Positions 61,840 to 64,000 of a stretch of 64,000 bases of DNA are shown piece by piece. Position numbers and translations under genes: made by a program. Position 1 is the stretch's first letter. Each line of letters opens with the position of its first letter. The notes under the pieces are model-generated. The model saw only the letters and a program-made list of their open reading frames with translations. It did no database searches and was not told the DNA's origin. The stretch comes from Chloroflexota bacterium (GTDB lineage Bacteria; Chloroflexota; Dehalococcoidia; Lucifugimonadales; Lucifugimonadaceae): positions 193,145 through 257,144 of the forward strand of contig PCAM01000005.1 of NCBI GenBank assembly GCA_002730555.1. The letters are read 5' to 3'.

Positions 61840-63498
61840 TTAACGGGGCTCGATCCTCATGAGCACCCCGTCCTCTACGAGCCCCAACTCTGGGAAGGTG
61901 GTACTTCTGGTGTCGGCCTCGTAAAGGGGATTGATGCCCAGGTTGTGATCGACGATCGCCCGGGCGCGGTCCTGAAGGCCAGCGGGGCGCGTCTCCGGCA
62001 TCCTGTCCGGGAACTGATCAGCGAGATCTTCCCAGTACCAGTCGAAAGCCAGGTGAGGAACCGACACCGGCATTACCGCCTGCTCGGCCTCAGCCACATA
62101 AGACTGGTACCAGAGGCTGAACACGGTCCGCTCGGTCCGGGTGAACACTATCGAACCCGAATCCATCGTTTCAAACGCCGAAACGGCGTAATCGGAAGCC
62201 TCGTGGTCGTCGCTCAGATCAAGTCGATCGTAGTTTGTGGCGATCGAGAAAACGGGCACCGCCACGACGGCGATGATGATAATTGCGCCCGCGATCACGC
62301 GATGGGTGTATGACCGCAGGAAGGGCGCAATTTGACGTATCTCGTCCGTACTGGAGAGAAGCCGGGCCATCCCCGCCCCGATCCATGTGGAAAACAACAT
62401 GAAAACCGGGATCAGGTAGATGAAAGAGTCCACCGTGCGGTAGGTCAGGGCGTACAGGACCATTAGGACTACGGCGAACAGGTGCGCCAGTGCCAGATTT
62501 CGCAGGCGCCCCCATATGAAGGTCAGGCCGGCGATACCCAGCAGTACGCCTATGAAAGCGAACTGGGCGAAAACCAGATCAGTGGACGTCACCAGCCGGT
62601 CCCACAGCTCCCGCCCCCCCACGCCGAAGGCGTAACCCTGGTACACGGTTCCGCTCACCATCCACCAGAAGCCCTGAGCGCTGTCCGGGTGCCCCCAGTT
62701 GAGCGCCGGCCCCTGTGACGACGCCAGCGGGGCGTACAGGTACACACCGAGGCCCAGGAGGAGCCCCAGCGCCATCGGCGCAATGTGTGTCAGCCGGAGG
62801 GCGCGAACACCTCCGCCAAGCAAGCCCCAACCGAACAACGGGAATATCAGCGCCGCGATGGTCAGATGGTTGCCCAGGGCAACCCCGGACAATAATCCCA
62901 CTGCCAGTCCGTAGCGCCAGCCTACGCCTTTGTTGTTGGGAATCCCATCCTGTCGGTCGCGTAATCCCAGGGCGGCGAGAAAAACCGCCGAGACGAACAA
63001 CGCGTTCAGCGCGTACACCTCGGTGACGGTGGCCTGCGACCAGAGCTCTCGCGACGCCGCCATAGAAAGACTCGACAACCCGGCGGCGATCAGGATGTCC
63101 CGATCGGCGAATCGCCCGGGGTGCTCGGAAGGATTCAGCCTGCGCAGAACCGTGACGGTTGCCATGAACAGCAGGCCCATGGCGGTCGCCGCCGTGAGCG
63201 CTGAAAAGAGATTCCCGTGAAACGCCTCACTGCCGGCCGGGATGACAGTCGAGAACCCGCGTAACAAGATCAGGTATGTTGGATATCCGGTCGGGTGCGG
63301 AATCCCCCACGTGAAGGCCGCCGTGAGGAGATCGCCTCCGTCCGATGCCGAGTTGCGCCAGGTCAGGCCCGGGGCCAGCGTGAAGGCGTAAAGTGTGAAG
63401 GCCATCACCGCCACGCCGAGCGCTATAAGGGCGACACGGTGTCGGTAGATCAAACCGGACCAGAGTCCGGGCTGTGGCGCTGGGTCGGACTTCATCAA
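61840..63498 (-). CDS. DUF2723 membrane protein (GT-C / O-mannosyltransferase-like)
   Basis: A 552-residue protein with about 11-12 hydrophobic segments and a soluble C-terminal part. The DUF2723 hallmark is in SASDGGDLLTAAFTWGIPHPTGYPTYLIL, with an Asp pair, and PAGSEAFHGNLFSALTAA follows. The family is related to GT-C glycosyltransferases that use lipid-linked sugars, so surface glycosylation is inferred. The start ATG could be at 63498 or 63495. It is the last minus-strand gene before the window-edge surface protein. Confidence 0.85.
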   Translation of the reverse strand: MMKSDPAPQPGLWSGLIYRHRVALIALGVAVMAFTLYAFTLAPGLTWRNSASDGGDLLTAAFTWGIPHPTGYPTYLILLRGFSTVIPAGSEAFHGNLFSALTAATAMGLLFMATVTVLRRLNPSEHPGRFADRDILIAAGLSSLSMAASRELWSQATVTEVYALNALFVSAVFLAALGLRDRQDGIPNNKGVGWRYGLAVGLLSGVALGNHLTIAALIFPLFGWGLLGGGVRALRLTHIAPMALGLLLGLGVYLYAPLASSQGPALNWGHPDSAQGFWWMVSGTVYQGYAFGVGGRELWDRLVTSTDLVFAQFAFIGVLLGIAGLTFIWGRLRNLALAHLFAVVLMVLYALTYRTVDSFIYLIPVFMLFSTWIGAGMARLLSSTDEIRQIAPFLRSYTHRVIAGAIIIIAVVAVPVFSIATNYDRLDLSDDHEASDYAVSAFETMDSGSIVFTRTERTVFSLWYQSYVAEAEQAVMPVSVPHLAFDWYWEDLADQFPDRMPETRPAGLQDRARAIVDHNLGINPLYEADTRSTTFPELGLVEDGVLMRIEPR

Positions 63499-63582
63499 TT
63501 TGTCCGTGGCACTGGCGTCATTCCATCCATGACGGTGGATGCACAGTACATTCGTTGCTTATAAAGATCTGACCACCAATGA

Positions 63583-63614
63583 AAAAGGGGCGCAGATAAA
63601 CCGCGCCCCCTTTT
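63583..63614 (-). terminator. Terminator after the window-edge surface-protein gene
   Basis: GGGGCGC pairs with GCGCCCC (one bulge) between A-rich and T-rich flanks (63582-63614). Read on the minus strand the stem ends in a TTTTT tract, about 36 bases past the stop at 63650. Confidence 0.75.
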
Positions 63615-63649
63615 CGAGATTCTATCTGTCGACGCTCTGCGTCCAACGA

Positions 63650-64000
63650 TTAGTCGACTTCCGTCGCCCTTCGCTGGCGTCGAACGTAGACGCCAGCGCC
63701 CACGATCAACAGCAGACCAAACCCCGTGATGAGGAGTGCCTGTGTCGTCGTCGGTGCGACGTCACCCGCTGATGGGAGTACAGCTACAGCTGCGGCGGGA
63801 GCGGTTCCGCCGTCGCGGATCTCGAACCCCAGCCGGAACACCGAGAAGTTCATCACATCACCCGCAAACACGACATCGCCACCAACAATCGAGAACCTGG
63901 TATTGACCTTCACCCATTCCGGTGCGGTGATCGACGCTGCTTTGTACAACGAGACACCCTGGATGTCCGCGCCGGAAGATTGAACCTTCGCAAGCGGCAC
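63650..64000 (-). CDS. Surface protein C-terminal part with LPSAG-type anchor (5' partial)
   Basis: The last 116 residues of a protein whose start lies beyond the right edge. A beta-rich segment with IVGGDVVFAGDVMNFSVFRLGFEI resembles the cohesin-like domains of surface proteins. The C-terminus is AVLPSAGDVAP, a hydrophobic helix (ALLITGFGLLLIVGAGVYV) and a basic tail RRQRR. This is the layout of a sortase signal, but with LPSAG in place of LPxTG. Alternatively the protein is simply held by its C-terminal helix. No sortase gene is in the window. Confidence 0.6.
   Translation of the reverse strand: MPLAKVQSSGADIQGVSLYKAASITAPEWVKVNTRFSIVGGDVVFAGDVMNFSVFRLGFEIRDGGTAPAAAVAVLPSAGDVAPTTTQALLITGFGLLLIVGAGVYVRRQRRATEVD

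Noticed and set aside
1..64000. CRISPR array or prophage
   Set aside because: No regularly spaced repeats and no phage structural genes were seen; the short repeats are scattered between genes.

Overview
The window is a roughly 60% GC bacterial chromosome segment with about 50 intact protein genes, three tRNAs and several decayed genes. Gene content points to a Chloroflexota bacterium, most like the marine SAR202 / Dehalococcoidia group. The pointers are three tandem enolase-superfamily paralogs, a luciferase-like (LLM) monooxygenase, tungsten-type aldehyde:ferredoxin oxidoreductase, FAD dehydrogenases, electron-transfer flavoprotein, an F420 side-chain ligase and a Mycobacterium-type dUMP-forming dCTP deaminase. 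This assignment is inference; there is no rRNA in the window.

Layout. 1-6 kb: a flavoprotein dehydrogenase cut by the window edge, a PAP2 phosphatase, an ADPS-like FAD oxidase, a DUF1330 gene with a broken second copy, and a GNAT acetyltransferase, separated by repeat-rich spacers. 5.5-10.8 kb (minus): a HEPN/nucleotidyltransferase pair with two small proteins, then a DUF1800-DUF1501-NHL operon. 10.9-19.3 kb: signal peptidase, a SIMPL lipoprotein, a dcd-ribD-ribE-ribBA-ribH cluster, a lipoprotein, DNA polymerase IV, and tRNA-Gln/tRNA-Glu with a terminator. 19.3-24.7 kb: a dead histidine kinase, a PAP2 membrane enzyme, an ABC exporter and a dead chromate transporter. 24.6-33.1 kb: amidase, cupin, three enolase paralogs, diacylglycerol kinase, a hypothetical gene and etfBA.

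33.5-41 kb: rsmG (apparently with a CTG start), a UPF0104 membrane protein, an MFS transporter, tRNA-Ala, then an aldehyde:ferredoxin oxidoreductase with a URO-D-like gene. 41.6-48.4 kb: DUF2339, LLM oxidoreductase, a scar with an integrase-tail/tRNA-like remnant, an aminotransferase, two gene fragments (PQQ-propeller and MetX-like), crcB and a RAM-domain protein. 48.7-52.8 kb: a RraA-DUF3830-TenA operon, DUF3179 and mobA. 53-64 kb: a MacB/FtsX-type ABC pair, a histidine phosphatase, a SufR-like regulator, a Lys/Ala-rich zinc-site protein, cofE, a CitE-like lyase, a DUF2723 membrane protein and a C-terminally anchored surface protein cut by the window edge.

The common theme is oxidative and flavin-dependent catabolism of organic acids: flavoenzymes, riboflavin and F420 supply, ETF, enolase-type dehydratases/racemases, amidase, RraA and CitE-type lyases. 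It lies in a genome whose spacers carry several families of short palindromic repeats and many single-gene ruins. No CRISPR array, intact IS element, prophage or recognisable riboswitch was seen. The most interesting points are the decayed HEPN/NT module, the tandem enolases with a K-x-R motif and three different start codons, a Cys-to-Ser change at the predicted [4Fe-4S] site of the aldehyde oxidoreductase, the CTG start of rsmG, and the dispersed palindromes.
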